Source: Stenotrophomonas sp. UBA2302 (GTDB lineage: Bacteria; Pseudomonadota; Gammaproteobacteria; Xanthomonadales; Xanthomonadaceae). From it: 64,000 nucleotides of DNA. The stretch's first letter is position 1. Each line of letters opens with the position of its first letter. The notes beneath the pieces are model-generated. The model made no database searches. It was not told the origin of the DNA and saw only the letters and a program-made list of their open reading frames with translations. The translations under genes were made by a program, and so were the position numbers. Location: positions 61,218 through 125,217 of the forward strand of contig DDVW01000040.1 in NCBI GenBank assembly GCA_002345545.1, in the 5' to 3' direction. This document shows positions 63,846-64,000 of the stretch, one piece after another.

Positions 63846-64000
63846 ACGGAATGAAGATGTGGCGGGGAGTGGTGGCACTGCTGTTGGCCGGCGTGTTGGC
63901 GGCCTGCGGCTCGGTGCCCAAGCGCCAGCAGGCGCCGGTGGCGGCGGAGGTTGCCGAGGTGTCGGCGCAGGCACGTGCGGCCGAACAGGCGCGCCAGGCC
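63842..64000 (+). CDS. lolB: Outer-membrane lipoprotein LolB, 3' end outside the window
   Basis: 53 codons are visible. The frame opens with an ATG overlapping the TPR gene stop and encodes a lipoprotein signal (VVALLLAGVLAACGS, lipobox LAAC) followed by a charged, Ala/Gln-rich start of the mature protein. Position downstream of the hemA-divergent TPR gene is that of lolB in gammaproteobacteria; the lipoprotein receptor core itself lies beyond the window, so the name rests on context and the lipobox. Confidence 0.75.
   Translation, partial: MNGMKMWRGVVALLLAGVLAACGSVPKRQQAPVAAEVAEVSAQARAAEQARQA

Overview
The window is GC-rich chromosomal DNA from a gammaproteobacterium of the Xanthomonadaceae. 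The synteny points there: TPM protein-lgt-thyA-folA, then apaH-apaG-rsmA-pdxA-surA-lptD; ahpC, ahpF-oxyR; and hemA divergent from a TPR gene and lolB with prfA downstream. A GT41 glycosyltransferase nearly co-linear with XcOGT of Xanthomonas campestris agrees. Stenotrophomonas, Pseudoxanthomonas and Xanthomonas are all possible; the genus cannot be fixed by reading. Almost all of the window is chromosomal backbone. I see no rRNA, tRNA, CRISPR array, prophage, transposase or integrase.

Layout. 1-2716 (+): TPM protein (5' end cut by the window edge), lgt, thyA, folA, with translational overlaps. 2779-9805 (-): lptD-surA-pdxA-rsmA-apaG-apaH, joining outer-membrane biogenesis, B6 synthesis, rRNA methylation and Ap4A hydrolysis. 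9894-12032 (-): a BtuM-type cobalamin transporter, a PduO-type adenosyltransferase and an HDAC-like hydrolase. 12153-14539 (+): two ubiquinone hydroxylases. 14600-21168 (-): two EF-hand proteins, an orphan protein, a beta-propeller lipoprotein that seems to start at ATT, rlmM, a deaminase with a Cys-rich lipoprotein, and glnS. 21272-23418 (+): GST, DUF2007, msrA and a flavodoxin-like protein, followed by a large palindromic repeat.

23565-28539 (-): tal, rnk and the peroxide module oxyR-ahpF-ahpC, with three phased dyads upstream of ahpC. 28827-32153 (+): prmC, an erythromycin-esterase-like protein, and pip. 32420-35265 (-): a four-gene overlapping operon (nitroreductase, 5'-3' exonuclease, NUDIX, N-formylglutamate amidohydrolase-like). 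35588-42269: a DUF1631 protein and the pnt transhydrogenase genes. pntAA is separated from pntAB-pntB by an inverted sigma / anti-sigma-like / DUF3106 cassette. 42277-48976: an AraC regulator, a TPR-sulfotransferase, a 2OG-Fe(II) oxygenase and a TonB-dependent receptor, the most accessory-looking part of the window.

49140-64000: a small membrane protein, sufT, ilvE, ybaK with a half-size asparaginase-like protein, DUF2069, wrbA, a YihY/BrkB protein, a TlpA-like lipoprotein, a large M48 membrane protease, the OGT, prfA, hemA, a TPR protein and the start of lolB.

The best leads are the BtuM-adenosyltransferase pair, the ATT-start lipoprotein, the receptor/sulfotransferase/oxygenase cluster, the interrupted pnt operon, the phased dyads at ahpC and a 240-residue orphan protein at 15451-16173.
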